From the NCBI RefSeq assembly GCF_000373585.1, contig NZ_KB891901.1, positions 19,710 through 83,709 of the forward strand: a DNA stretch of 64,000 bases, written 5' to 3'. The stretch is from Streptomyces sp. MspMP-M5. Its GTDB lineage: Bacteria > Actinomycetota > Actinomycetes > Streptomycetales > Streptomycetaceae. A program made the translations under genes and the position numbers. Positions 35,599 through 43,867 of the stretch are shown piece after piece. Below the pieces are notes generated by a model. It was not told the DNA's origin. It searched no databases and saw only the letters and a program-made list of their open reading frames with translations. Each line of letters begins with the position of its first letter. Positions within the stretch are counted from its first letter, which is position 1.

Positions 35599-36366
35599 TC
35601 AGCCCTCCGGTGCCGTGGTTCCGTCGGCGGTCTCGGTGGTCGGGTCGGCGGGGGTGCCGGTGGTCGTGTCCGGGTCGGCGCCGGTCGTGGCGTCGGCGTC
35701 CGGCGTGCCGCCGACGGCGGTCCTGCTGTAGTCGGTGTGGTAGCGGTCGTACTCGGTGAAGTGGTCGTTCGCCCAGTGGTACGTCATGACATCTTCCCCC
35801 GAGGGGCAGCACACCTTGTCGCCCGCCGCGTAGGTCTGCTTGGAGACCTCCAGCTCGCCCTTGCTCACTCCGGCGTAGACCGACGGCTGCTCGTTCGCAT
35901 ACACGTTGTCATACCCGCTCCCGGAGCCGGGCCGCTCGCGGTAGACGTACGCGCCGAGACCGACGGAATCCGCGCAGGTCATGACGTTGACGATCACGTC
36001 GGGGGCCTTGCTGCCGGTCAGTGAGGCGTAGGTCACCTCGATCGGGTACTGGTCGGCCGCGCACGGCTTGGCGATGGCCCGCTTCACGTCCGCGCCCACC
36101 TTCGGGTCGGAGGAGAGCAGCTTGACCGCGTCGACCTTCTTGTAGTGCGCGCTGGGCGCGGGCGCCGGCGCGGACGTCACCGCGCCCCGGGGCGCGGGGG
36201 TGTGGCTCGCGGAGCCCTCCTTGCGTATGCCCTCGCCACCGGGATTGCAGCCGGCAAGCAAAAGGCCGACGGCGGCCACACCCGCGGTGGCCGCGCCGCC
36301 CCTGCTCAACCCGCTTCTGGCCAGGCTTCTGGTCAGCCTGTATCTGGACAATCCGCTCCCGCTCAC
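35599..36366 (-). CDS. cseA: CseA-type lipoprotein
   Basis: This 255-residue protein has a signal peptide with lipobox LLAGC (Cys40), then Pro/Ala/Ser-rich sequence. A globular region containing AADQYPIEVTYASLTGSKAPDVIVNVMTC follows. Its place between sigE and cseB identifies it as CseA. In S. coelicolor CseA is an extracytoplasmic lipoprotein that dampens the CseB/CseC response. The C-terminal ~40 residues are Asp/Thr/Pro-rich repeats, probably disordered. Confidence 0.87.
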   Translation of the reverse strand: MSGSGLSRYRLTRSLARSGLSRGGAATAGVAAVGLLLAGCNPGGEGIRKEGSASHTPAPRGAVTSAPAPAPSAHYKKVDAVKLLSSDPKVGADVKRAIAKPCAADQYPIEVTYASLTGSKAPDVIVNVMTCADSVGLGAYVYRERPGSGSGYDNVYANEQPSVYAGVSKGELEVSKQTYAAGDKVCCPSGEDVMTYHWANDHFTEYDRYHTDYSRTAVGGTPDADATTGADPDTTTGTPADPTTETADGTTAPEG

Positions 36367-36517
36367 CGTGCCGCTCGCACAGCCGCCGTTCCCGCTGCCG
36401 CCGTGGGCCCGGGCGCTGCTCCTGAGGAGATTGTCGCGCGCCGAGCTGTGAGCCGGGCTGTGGGCTTGGTTACGTCGCCGGCCGTGCCGGCGGAAGTGCT
36501 CCGTGTCGCGCCGCCGG

Positions 36518-37069
36518 TCAGGCCGCGCACCGCTCCCGCTCCTGCTCCCCGCGCTCCAGGATGCGGGCGTCTATGTCGCGGTTCTCCAGCTCCTGGCGGA
36601 GGCGGGCGAGGGCCCGGTGCAGGGTGCTTTTGACGGTGCCGGTGGACATGCCGAGCGCGGCCGCGGTCTCCTCGGTGCTCATCTGCTCCCAGTGGCGCAG
36701 CACGACGACGCTGCGCTGCTTGGGGGCGAGCACGCCGAGGATGTCCATCAGCAGGGCCCGGTCGGCGCGCTGCTCGGTGCCGTCGTCGACGCTGGCGTCC
36801 GGGAGCTGCTCGGTGGGCACCTCCTCCAGCTTGCGGGCGCGCCACCACTCGGTGCGGGTGTTGATCATGACGCGGCGGAGGTAGGCGTCGGCCAGCGACT
36901 TGTCCGCGATGCCGTCCCAGCGGCCGTAGGTGCGGACGAGGGCCGTCTGCAGCAGGTCCTGGGCGTCGACCGGGTCCGGCACCAGGCGCCGCGCGCTGCG
37001 CAGCAGGGCATCCTGCCGGGTCCGCACGTACTCTTCAAAGTCCAGTACCTTGCCGCCGCTGGTCGCCAT
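36518..37069 (-). CDS. sigE: ECF RNA polymerase sigma factor SigE
   Basis: This 183-residue sigma factor has region 2 (FEEYVRTRQDALLRSARRLVPDPVDAQDLLQTALVRTYGRWD, then DAYLRRVMINTRTEWWRA). Region 4 is LAPKQRSVVVLRHWEQMSTEETAAALGMSTGTVKSTLHRALARLR. ATG at 37069 has GGAGG seven bases in front. With cseA, cseB and cseC it forms the cell-envelope stress operon. SigE of this type has no anti-sigma partner; its level is set by CseB-driven transcription. Confidence 0.94.
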   Translation of the reverse strand: MATSGGKVLDFEEYVRTRQDALLRSARRLVPDPVDAQDLLQTALVRTYGRWDGIADKSLADAYLRRVMINTRTEWWRARKLEEVPTEQLPDASVDDGTEQRADRALLMDILGVLAPKQRSVVVLRHWEQMSTEETAAALGMSTGTVKSTLHRALARLRQELENRDIDARILERGEQERERCAA

Positions 37070-37744
37070 CCCGACGCCTCCGATCCGCTTTCGTTTCCCC
37101 GCGTTGTCCGTGCCGGCAGTCATCTCCAGCACGGGAATGACGCTACGGAGGGGGTGTTGCGGCGTAATGTGCGTCGGCCCCTCAACGAGTGCACGGAAAA
37201 CCGTCGGTTGTGTAACAGCCCGCCGGGCGTCATACCTCGGACGGACAGGGGCCGGAGCGGCGTCATACTCGCGGCGGACGAGCGGCCCCGGCGAGAGGGA
37301 CGAAGGTCCCCCGGGAACCGGGTGGGGCTCCCGCGGCCGCCGAAGTGGCGCGGAACGCGCCGTATGGGGGCGCTTTCCGGCCATCTCTGCGGGCGCTCGG
37401 TTTGGGGCGGCGCGGCAGTTCCGGGCGGTCCCGACGGCCGTCCTGGTGCGTACCCGGGGGCGTCCGGTGGGTGTCCGGTGGGCTTTCGTGGGCCGAAGCC
37501 GACGGGCGCGGCCCCCGGGGGAGGGGGTCGCGCCCGTGAAGACGTACGGAACGGCGAGGTCGTTACATGACGGGACCGTGACATAGATGACGGTCGGACG
37601 ACGGTCGACGGGACGGACCGCGGCCGTGCCGCGCGGGACGGCGGCTACGGCGTCGGCGGGGCGGCGGGGCGTCCCCGGTGCGGCCGGAACGTTCCGGGTG
37701 CGGCCGGGGCCTGGCGCCGCGGCGTCGTGGTGCCGCGGCGGCGG
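37070..37744. promoter_or_regulatory. Gap between mutY and sigE; sigE promoter region
   Basis: This 675-base stretch has no convincing gene in any frame. The sigE promoter must lie in its left part. Direct repeats at 37226-37268 are the main feature. The right part (37300-37740) is G/C-rich with nothing recognisable. The mutY stop is at its right edge. Confidence 0.55.
37226..37268 (-). promoter_or_regulatory. Direct repeats GTATGACGCC upstream of sigE, candidate CseB sites
   Basis: GGCGTCATAC occurs exactly at 37226-37235 and 37259-37268 on the plus strand, 33 bases apart (about three helical turns), i.e. GTATGACGCC in the sigE direction, 157-199 bases before its ATG. OmpR-type regulators bind direct repeats. 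CseB is the known activator of sigE, so these are its likely sites (inference). Confidence 0.55.
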
Positions 37745-38704
37745 TCAGGAGTGCGGCAGGCGGTAGCGGCCGCCGCCCAGCGGCTCCACCAGGCCGTCCG
37801 ACACCAGCCCGTCGAGCGCGCGGGCCCGCTGCACCGGCTCGTCCCACACCGCGTCCAGCGCGCCCTGCGGAACCGGCGTGATCGCGTCCCGCAGGACCGC
37901 CAGCAGCTTGCCGCGCACCTGGCGGTCGGTCCCCGCGTACGCCTGGGTGCGGCGCGGCGGACCGTCGTGGGCCGGCGCCCCGGCCAGCCGCCAGGCGCAC
38001 TGCGAGGCGATCGGGCAGCGGTGGCACTCCGGGGTGCGCGCGGTGCAGAGCAGCGCGCCCAGCTCCATCGTGGCCGCCGCCCAACGGGCCGCGAGGCCCT
38101 CGTCCTCGGGGAGCAGGGCACGGGCGAGCTTGCGTTCGGCGGCGGTGGTGGCGTTCGGCGGGTACTGCCGGCCGGTGACGGCGCGGGCGAAGACCCGCCG
38201 GACGTTGGTGTCCAGCACCGCGTGCCGCTGCCCGTAGGCGAACGAGGCGACGGCCGCCGCGGTGTACTCGCCGACGCCGGGCAGCGCCAGCAGCTGGGCG
38301 TGTTCACGGGGGACGTCGCCGCCGTGACGCTCCTGTATGGCGGAGGCCGCGGCGTGCAGGCGCAGCGCGCGCCGCGGATAGCCGAGCCGGCCCCAGGCGC
38401 GCACCGCCTCGCCCGGCGGCTCCGCGGCGAGGTCGGCGGGCCGCGGCCAGCGGGCCAGCCACTGCTCGTACACCGGCAGCACACGGCTCACCGGGGTCTG
38501 CTGGAGCATGAACTCGCTCACCATCACACCCCAGGCGCCCGCCTCTGGGCGGCGCCAGGGCAGGTCGCGAGCGTGCTCGGCGAACCAGTCGGTGACCGGG
38601 CCGTGCAGCCCGGTCCCGTCCGTGGCCTCCGCGGCCGAAGCGGCGGCGGAGGCGTTCTCGGCGACGGCGGTCATGGCACTGGGAATGGCAGGCGTCGAAG
38701 TCAT
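37745..38704 (-). CDS. mutY: A/G-specific adenine glycosylase
   Basis: MutY (319 residues) removes adenine opposite 8-oxoguanine. It shows LPWRRPEAGAWGVMVSEFMLQQTPVSRVLP and the helix-hairpin-helix LPGVGEYTAAAVASFAYG with catalytic Asp in AVLDTNVRRV. The 4Fe-4S cysteines are spaced C-x6-C-x2-C-x5-C (CTARTPECHRCPIASQC). It is shorter than E. coli MutY and lacks most of the MutT-like C-terminal domain, as is usual in Streptomyces. ATG at 38704 is used; ATG at 38674 is possible. Confidence 0.94.
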   Translation of the reverse strand: MTSTPAIPSAMTAVAENASAAASAAEATDGTGLHGPVTDWFAEHARDLPWRRPEAGAWGVMVSEFMLQQTPVSRVLPVYEQWLARWPRPADLAAEPPGEAVRAWGRLGYPRRALRLHAAASAIQERHGGDVPREHAQLLALPGVGEYTAAAVASFAYGQRHAVLDTNVRRVFARAVTGRQYPPNATTAAERKLARALLPEDEGLAARWAAATMELGALLCTARTPECHRCPIASQCAWRLAGAPAHDGPPRRTQAYAGTDRQVRGKLLAVLRDAITPVPQGALDAVWDEPVQRARALDGLVSDGLVEPLGGGRYRLPHS

Positions 38705-38884
38705 GGCACTGCCGATCCTGGCACGCCCGCCCGCCCCCGGGAAACGCACCCGGCCCGCCCCGCCGCACGCCCACCCACACGCAGGAAGGCCAGGCGGCGG
38801 CGGGCGGGGGCTACCGGCGGTCGCACCCGCCGGCGGCCCCGGGCCGGTGCGCGCGGGGCGGCGGGGGCGTACGAGGATGCAGGT

Positions 38885-39535
38885 ATGGAGGAGACGAGCG
38901 GTTCACAGGGTGCCGGGGGCCGGGCGGACGCGGGCGGGGAAGCGGCCGCGGACGCGGTGGGGGGCGCGGTCCGGGACGGGGGCGGGGGCGTGGCCGGAGA
39001 CGGGGGTATGGCGGGCGGGGAGACCGGAGCGGCCCGGGAGGCGATGGTGGGCGCGGCCCGTGGGGCGAGCGGCGCGGGGTCCTGTCCGGCCGGTATCCGG
39101 CGGGCGCTGGACGCGCACACCACGGTGACGCTGGCGTACGTGGACGATGACGGGCCGCAGGCGTGCGCGGTGCTCTACGCCGCCGCGGCGGCCGCCGACG
39201 GGGCGCCGGTCCTGTACTTCGTCACCGCGGCGAGCACCCGGCACGGCCAGGCCCTGGGGAAACCGGGCGCGCGGGTGGCGTTCACGGTGCAGCGGGACGG
39301 CCAGGACTGGAGCGGGCTGACCGGAATTCAGGGGCGCGGCACCTGCCGCCCGTTGAGCGGGGGCGAGCGGGCCGCCGGGTGGCGCGCCTACACCGCGCGC
39401 TTCCCGTTCGTCGAGGCCGACGACCGGCTGCGCGCGGCCCTGGAACGCACCGCGCTGTGGGAACTGCGCCCGGACTGGCTGCGGCTGATCGACAACGCGC
39501 AGGGGTTCGGGCACAAGGAGGAGTGGCGGGGGTAG
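38885..39535 (+). CDS. Pyridoxamine 5'-phosphate oxidase-family (split-barrel) protein
   Basis: This 216-residue protein has a low-complexity Gly/Ala-rich N-terminus (~70 residues). A split-barrel flavin-binding fold follows: IRRALDAHTTVTLAYVDDDG, VLYFVTAASTRHGQAL, VAFTVQRDGQDWSGLTGIQGRG. It resembles general PNPOx/F420-binding proteins, not PdxH itself; the reaction is unknown. It is divergent from mutY. ATG at 38885 follows GGT; a start at the later Met (MAGGETG...) is possible. Confidence 0.78.
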   Translation: MEETSGSQGAGGRADAGGEAAADAVGGAVRDGGGGVAGDGGMAGGETGAAREAMVGAARGASGAGSCPAGIRRALDAHTTVTLAYVDDDGPQACAVLYAAAAAADGAPVLYFVTAASTRHGQALGKPGARVAFTVQRDGQDWSGLTGIQGRGTCRPLSGGERAAGWRAYTARFPFVEADDRLRAALERTALWELRPDWLRLIDNAQGFGHKEEWRG

Positions 39536-39824
39536 GGCGGTACGGGGGCGCGGGGGAGCGCCAACTGATGACGGGTCAGGCCGATGGGCGTCGAGTGGGA
39601 GGCCGGGGGCCGGGGGTCGAGGGGCGGTGGGGTGTGGTGGGCGGGGCGCGGGGCGCGGGGTGCTGTGGCCGGTGTCCGGGGTGGGAGCGCCGGTGCGGGC
39701 AGCTGTGGACGGGCCGACGGGCGACGGGCCGACGGGCCGTCGCCGAGCCGATGATGTGAAAAGTTGCAGCCCGATGCGGCGGGTACTGGCCGGTGCCGGT
39801 GCGGATCTCTCGTAGAGTTTTCGC

Positions 39825-40673
39825 GTGGGATCACTGCGCAATCCGATCGGGCCGCTTCCGTCCTCCATCTACTGGCGGCGGAGGGCCGTTGCGCTGGCCG
39901 TCCTCGTCCTCCTGATCGCCCTGGTGGTGTGGGTGCTCACCATGGGCGGGGACGACGAGAAGACGGCCAACGAGGGCAAGGGCGCGCACGGATCCGGGCC
40001 CGCCGCCTCCATCACGCCGGGGCCCGCGCCCACGGGCCCGGTGAACGGCCAAAAGCCCGGCGGGCGCGACGAGTCGGGCGCGGGAGGCGCGTCCGGGTCG
40101 GACGGCGGTTCGGGATCCGGTTCGGACTCCGGATCGGCGGGCGGTGAGGGATCGGACAACGGGAGCGGTAGCGGGGGCTCCGGCGGCGGTTCCGGAACGG
40201 GCGGTGCCGGTTCCGGTGGCGCGGCGATCGGTCTGCCCGCGGGCGAAGTCGTAGCGGCCGGCCCGTCGCTCCCCAACTGTGGCTCCGAAACGGTCAAGTT
40301 GACGCTGAAGAGCGCCAAGGACAGCTACTCGCCCGACGAAAAGCCGAAGTTCCGGCTGACGGTGGAGAACTCCGGTGGCGCGGCCTGCAAGGTGGACCTC
40401 GGGCGCAAGGCGGCGGTGCTCACCATCAACGACACCGCCGGCGACGACCCGGTGTGGGCCTCCGACGACTGCCCGACCGGTGCCGCCCCGGCGCTGCTTC
40501 AGGTGCCCGCCAAGGGCGCGGTGACCCGCACCGTAGAGTGGGACCGCCGGGCCAGCGGGCCCCAGTGCGCGACGCCGAGCACGGCGGTGGTGCCGGCCGG
40601 CGAGTACCTGATCCAGGCGAAGGTGCCGGGGCTGGCGCCGGTCCACACGACGTTCGAACTGACCAAGGACTGA
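39825..40673 (+). CDS. Single-pass membrane protein with Gly/Ser linker and outer beta domain
   Basis: This 282-residue protein has a short cytoplasmic N-terminus and one membrane helix (RRRAVALAVLVLLIALVVWVL). A ~110-residue Gly/Ser/Asp-rich flexible linker leads to a C-terminal Ig-like beta domain (~130 residues: FRLTVENSGGAACKVDLG... TTFELTKD) with four Cys likely in disulfides. It probably acts in the cell envelope. GTG start at 39825. A 290-base gap with no gene precedes it. Confidence 0.8.
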   Translation: MGSLRNPIGPLPSSIYWRRRAVALAVLVLLIALVVWVLTMGGDDEKTANEGKGAHGSGPAASITPGPAPTGPVNGQKPGGRDESGAGGASGSDGGSGSGSDSGSAGGEGSDNGSGSGGSGGGSGTGGAGSGGAAIGLPAGEVVAAGPSLPNCGSETVKLTLKSAKDSYSPDEKPKFRLTVENSGGAACKVDLGRKAAVLTINDTAGDDPVWASDDCPTGAAPALLQVPAKGAVTRTVEWDRRASGPQCATPSTAVVPAGEYLIQAKVPGLAPVHTTFELTKD

Positions 40674-40951
40674 GGCGGGGCGGGGGCCTGAGGCCGGGGG
40701 CCAAGAGCCGGGGCCCTGAGGCTGGCGCCGATAAGGCCGGGGGCCCTAAGGGGGGTGCGAACGGATCCCGTAAGGGTCGTGAGCGCCCCCTGCGGGGCCC
40801 AACGCGGCGGTGGCGGGCGGGTATTCCCGTGGTGGCCGGGAATTGCCGTGGGGTGGGTATCCCCGCGGGACGGGTACCCCCGCGGGCGAGACCCTCGCGG
40901 GGCGAGCACAGTCACCGCCCCACGGGCGCCTCCCGCCCGTACTGCACGTGA

Positions 40952-42073
40952 CTAAACGTACCGTTCCAAGATCGACGACTCCGCCAGGCGGGAGAGGCCC
41001 TCGCGGACGGAGCGGGCGCGGGTCTCGCCGACGCCCTCGACGGCCTGGAGGTCGTCGACGCTGGCCGCGAGGAGCTTCTGGAGGCCGCCGAAGTGGTCGA
41101 CCAGGCGGTCGATGACGGCGCCGGGGAGACGGGGGACCTTCGCCAGCAGCCGGAAGCCGCGCGGCGAGACCGCCGAGTCCAGCGTCTCGGGAGAGCCGCT
41201 GTAGCCCAACGCGCGGGCCACAATGGGGAGTTCGAGCAGCTCGGCGTGGCTGAGGGCGTCCAGCTCGGCCAGTGCCTCGGCGACCGTGCGGGAGCGCTTG
41301 GCGGTGGGCTCGGGGACGTAGTCGCGGGCGACCAGTTCGCGCTCCGGCTCCACCCCGGCGATCAGCTCCTCCAGCTGGAGGGCCAGCAGGCGGCCGTCGG
41401 TGCCCAGTTCGACGACGTACTCGGCGATCTCCGTGGCGATCCGGCGGACCATCTCCAGGCGCTGGGCGACCGCGGAGACGTCGCGGACGGTGACCAGGTC
41501 CTCGATCTCCAGGGCGGAGAGGGTGCCGGCGACCTCGTCGAGGCGGAGTTTGTAGCGCTCCAAGGTGGCCAGCGCCTGGTTGGCACGGGAGAGGATCGCC
41601 GCGGACTCCTCCAGGACGCGGCGCTCGCCGTCCACATAGAGCGCGATCAGGCGCATGGACTGGCTGACCGAGACCACCGGGAAGTTGGTCTGGATGGAGA
41701 CCCGCTGCGCGGTGCGGTGGCGGGTGCCGGTCTCCTCGGTGGGGATGGAGGCGTCCGGCACCAGCTGGACCCCGGCCCGGAGGATCTTGGTGATGTCCTT
41801 GTCCAGCACCAGCGCACCGTCGAGCTTGCACAGCTCGCGCAGCCGGGTCGCGGTGAACTCGACGTCGAGGACGAAGCCGCCCGTGCACATCGACTCGACG
41901 GTCTTGTCGAAGCCGAGGACGATCAGGCCGCCCGTATTGCCGCGGAGGATGCGCTCCAGGCCGTCCCGCAGGGCCGTACCGGGCGCGACGGCGCTCAGCG
42001 AGGCGCGCATCAGGCTCTCGGTGCCGGTCCCTGCGGACCTGCCGGGAGACGACGCCCGGTCGTTCGCTGCCAC
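40952..42073 (-). CDS. disA: Diadenylate cyclase, DNA integrity scanning protein DisA
   Basis: DisA (373 residues) makes c-di-AMP from two ATP. The DAC domain shows the Asp-Gly-Ala motif KLDGALVLDKD (85-87) and Arg-His-Arg in GTRHRTA (118-120). A helical spine and C-terminal helix-hairpin-helix (LLAASVDDLQAVEGVGETRARSVREG) bind branched DNA. GTG at 42073 was chosen because GGAGGAG lies seven bases before it; the upstream ATG at 42091 has no such site. radA follows upstream on the same strand. In Streptomyces c-di-AMP controls potassium uptake and wall-hydrolase riboswitches. Confidence 0.96.
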   Translation of the reverse strand: MAANDRASSPGRSAGTGTESLMRASLSAVAPGTALRDGLERILRGNTGGLIVLGFDKTVESMCTGGFVLDVEFTATRLRELCKLDGALVLDKDITKILRAGVQLVPDASIPTEETGTRHRTAQRVSIQTNFPVVSVSQSMRLIALYVDGERRVLEESAAILSRANQALATLERYKLRLDEVAGTLSALEIEDLVTVRDVSAVAQRLEMVRRIATEIAEYVVELGTDGRLLALQLEELIAGVEPERELVARDYVPEPTAKRSRTVAEALAELDALSHAELLELPIVARALGYSGSPETLDSAVSPRGFRLLAKVPRLPGAVIDRLVDHFGGLQKLLAASVDDLQAVEGVGETRARSVREGLSRLAESSILERYV

Positions 42074-42227
42074 TGCACTCCTCCGTCGCATGGTCTGTCG
42101 GTCCGGGCCGCCCGGCCGGTGCCGCGGTGCGTACCACTCGGAGCGTACGTGGCCGGCGGCGGGACGGCGGTGCGGGGCTGCGCCCTAGGGCACGACCCGT
42201 CGGACAGGCCCTAGACCGGGGCAAAGT

Positions 42228-43640
42228 CTACCGGCGCGCTTCCTCCTCCCGCGGGGCCTCCCGGCGGACCCGCTTGGGCAGCACGGACAGTGCCTGGCCG
42301 ACGTCGGCGACCTCCAGGACCCGCATCCCGTCGGGGATCTTGCCGGGGTCGGTGGGAACCAGGGCGTGCGTGAAGCCGAGCCGGGCGGCCTCCGACAGGC
42401 GGCGCTGGACGCCGGTGACCCGCCGGACCTCGCCGGCCAGGCCGACCTCGCCGATCGCGACGAGGTTCTTCGGCAGCGGGGTGTCGCTGGCGGCGCTGGC
42501 CAGGGCGAGGGCGACCGCGAGGTCGGCGGCCGGCTCGCTGAGCTTCACCCCGCCGACCGTGGCGCTGTAGATGTCGCGCTTGCCGAGGGCGCTGATCCGG
42601 CCGCGCTGCTCCAGGACGGCGAGCATCATCGAGACCCGGGAGGTCTCCAGGCCGGAGGTGGTGCGCCGGGGGGAGGGGATCTGGGAGTCGACGGTCAGTG
42701 CCTGGACCTCGGCGACCAGCGGGCGGCGGCCCTCCAGGGTGACCGTCAGGCAGGTGCCGGGCACCGGCTCGTCGCGGCGGGTCAAAAAGAGGCCGGAGGG
42801 GTCGGCGAGGCCGATGATGCCCTCGTCGTGCAGCTCGAAGCAGCCGACCTCGTCGGTGGTGCCGTAGCGGTTCTTCACGCCGCGGACGAGGCGGAGCCGG
42901 GCGTGCCGGTCGCCCTCGAAGTGCAGGACGACGTCGACCAGGTGCTCCAGGAGGCGAGGGCCCGCGATCGCGCCGTCCTTGGTGACATGGCCGACGAGGA
43001 GGGTGGACATGCCGCGCTCCTTGGAGGCCCGGATCAGGGCGCCGGCGACCTCGCGGACCTGCGCCATGCCGCCGGGGGCGCCGTCGATCTCCGGGGAGGC
43101 GACGGTCTGCACGGAGTCCAGGATCAGCAGCGAGGGCTTGACGCTGTCCAGATGGCCGAGGACGGCGGAGAGGTCGGTCTCGGCGGCCAGATAGAGATCC
43201 TCGTCGAGGGCGCCGATGCGGTCGGCGCGCAGCCGGACCTGGCTCGCGGACTCCTCGCCCGTCACATAGAGCGTGCGGTGCTCGGCGGAGGCGGCCTTGG
43301 CGGCGACGTCCAGGAGGAGGGTGGACTTGCCGACGCCGGGCTCACCGGCCAGCAGCACCACCGCGCCGGGGACCAGCCCGCCGCCCAGGACGCGGTCCAG
43401 CTCGGGCACGCCGGTCGAGCGGGCCGTGGCCTGCTTGCCGTCGACCTGGCCGATGGGCAGGGCGGCGGTGGTGACCCGGCCGGGCGCGGTGGTGCGCACC
43501 GCGGGGGCGCCGCCGAACTCCTCGACCGTGCCCCACGCCTGGCACTCCGGGCAGCGGCCGAGCCACTTGGCGGTGGTCCAGCCGCACTCGGTGCAGCGGT
43601 ACGAGGGGCGCTCCTTGGCCGACGATTTACGAGTTGCCAT
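42228..43640 (-). CDS. radA: DNA repair protein RadA
   Basis: RadA (470 residues) is the RecA-like branch-migration helicase. It has an N-terminal zinc finger (CTECGWTTAKWLGRCPEC), Walker A LLAGEPGVGKSTLLLDVA, the RadA KNRFG motif as VKNRYGTTDE, and a C-terminal Lon-protease-like domain (AVALALASAASDTPLPKNLVAIGEVGLAGEVRRV). ATG at 43640 begins MATRKSSAKERPSYRC. It precedes disA in transcription order; RadA is known to modulate DisA in Bacillus. Confidence 0.96.
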   Translation of the reverse strand: MATRKSSAKERPSYRCTECGWTTAKWLGRCPECQAWGTVEEFGGAPAVRTTAPGRVTTAALPIGQVDGKQATARSTGVPELDRVLGGGLVPGAVVLLAGEPGVGKSTLLLDVAAKAASAEHRTLYVTGEESASQVRLRADRIGALDEDLYLAAETDLSAVLGHLDSVKPSLLILDSVQTVASPEIDGAPGGMAQVREVAGALIRASKERGMSTLLVGHVTKDGAIAGPRLLEHLVDVVLHFEGDRHARLRLVRGVKNRYGTTDEVGCFELHDEGIIGLADPSGLFLTRRDEPVPGTCLTVTLEGRRPLVAEVQALTVDSQIPSPRRTTSGLETSRVSMMLAVLEQRGRISALGKRDIYSATVGGVKLSEPAADLAVALALASAASDTPLPKNLVAIGEVGLAGEVRRVTGVQRRLSEAARLGFTHALVPTDPGKIPDGMRVLEVADVGQALSVLPKRVRREAPREEEARR

Positions 43641-43800
43641 GACGCCACCGTAGCGGCGGGGTATGACAGCGGACGTTCCCGAGGTCTCCTGCCGGGCGAA
43701 GTGGACGCCGCGGCGGCAGATTGCGCCGTCCGGGTGGCGTGCGCCGTGCGCGTGCGACCGGCATTTAGCAGATGTGTGTCCCCTTTTGAGGGAGATGGTC

Positions 43801-43812
43801 ACCCGTACGGGT
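43801..43812. promoter_or_regulatory. 12-base palindrome ACCCGTACGGGT in the radA/BACON divergent region
   Basis: A perfect dyad is followed by TTAAAAGTG, which could be a -10 region for either direction. It lies 56 bases before the rightward gene. A factor is not suggested. Confidence 0.35.
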
Positions 43813-43867
43813 TAAAAGTGAGCCCGGTGCACAGGAGCGGCTGCATCATCCGCCTACCGTCGCCGGG

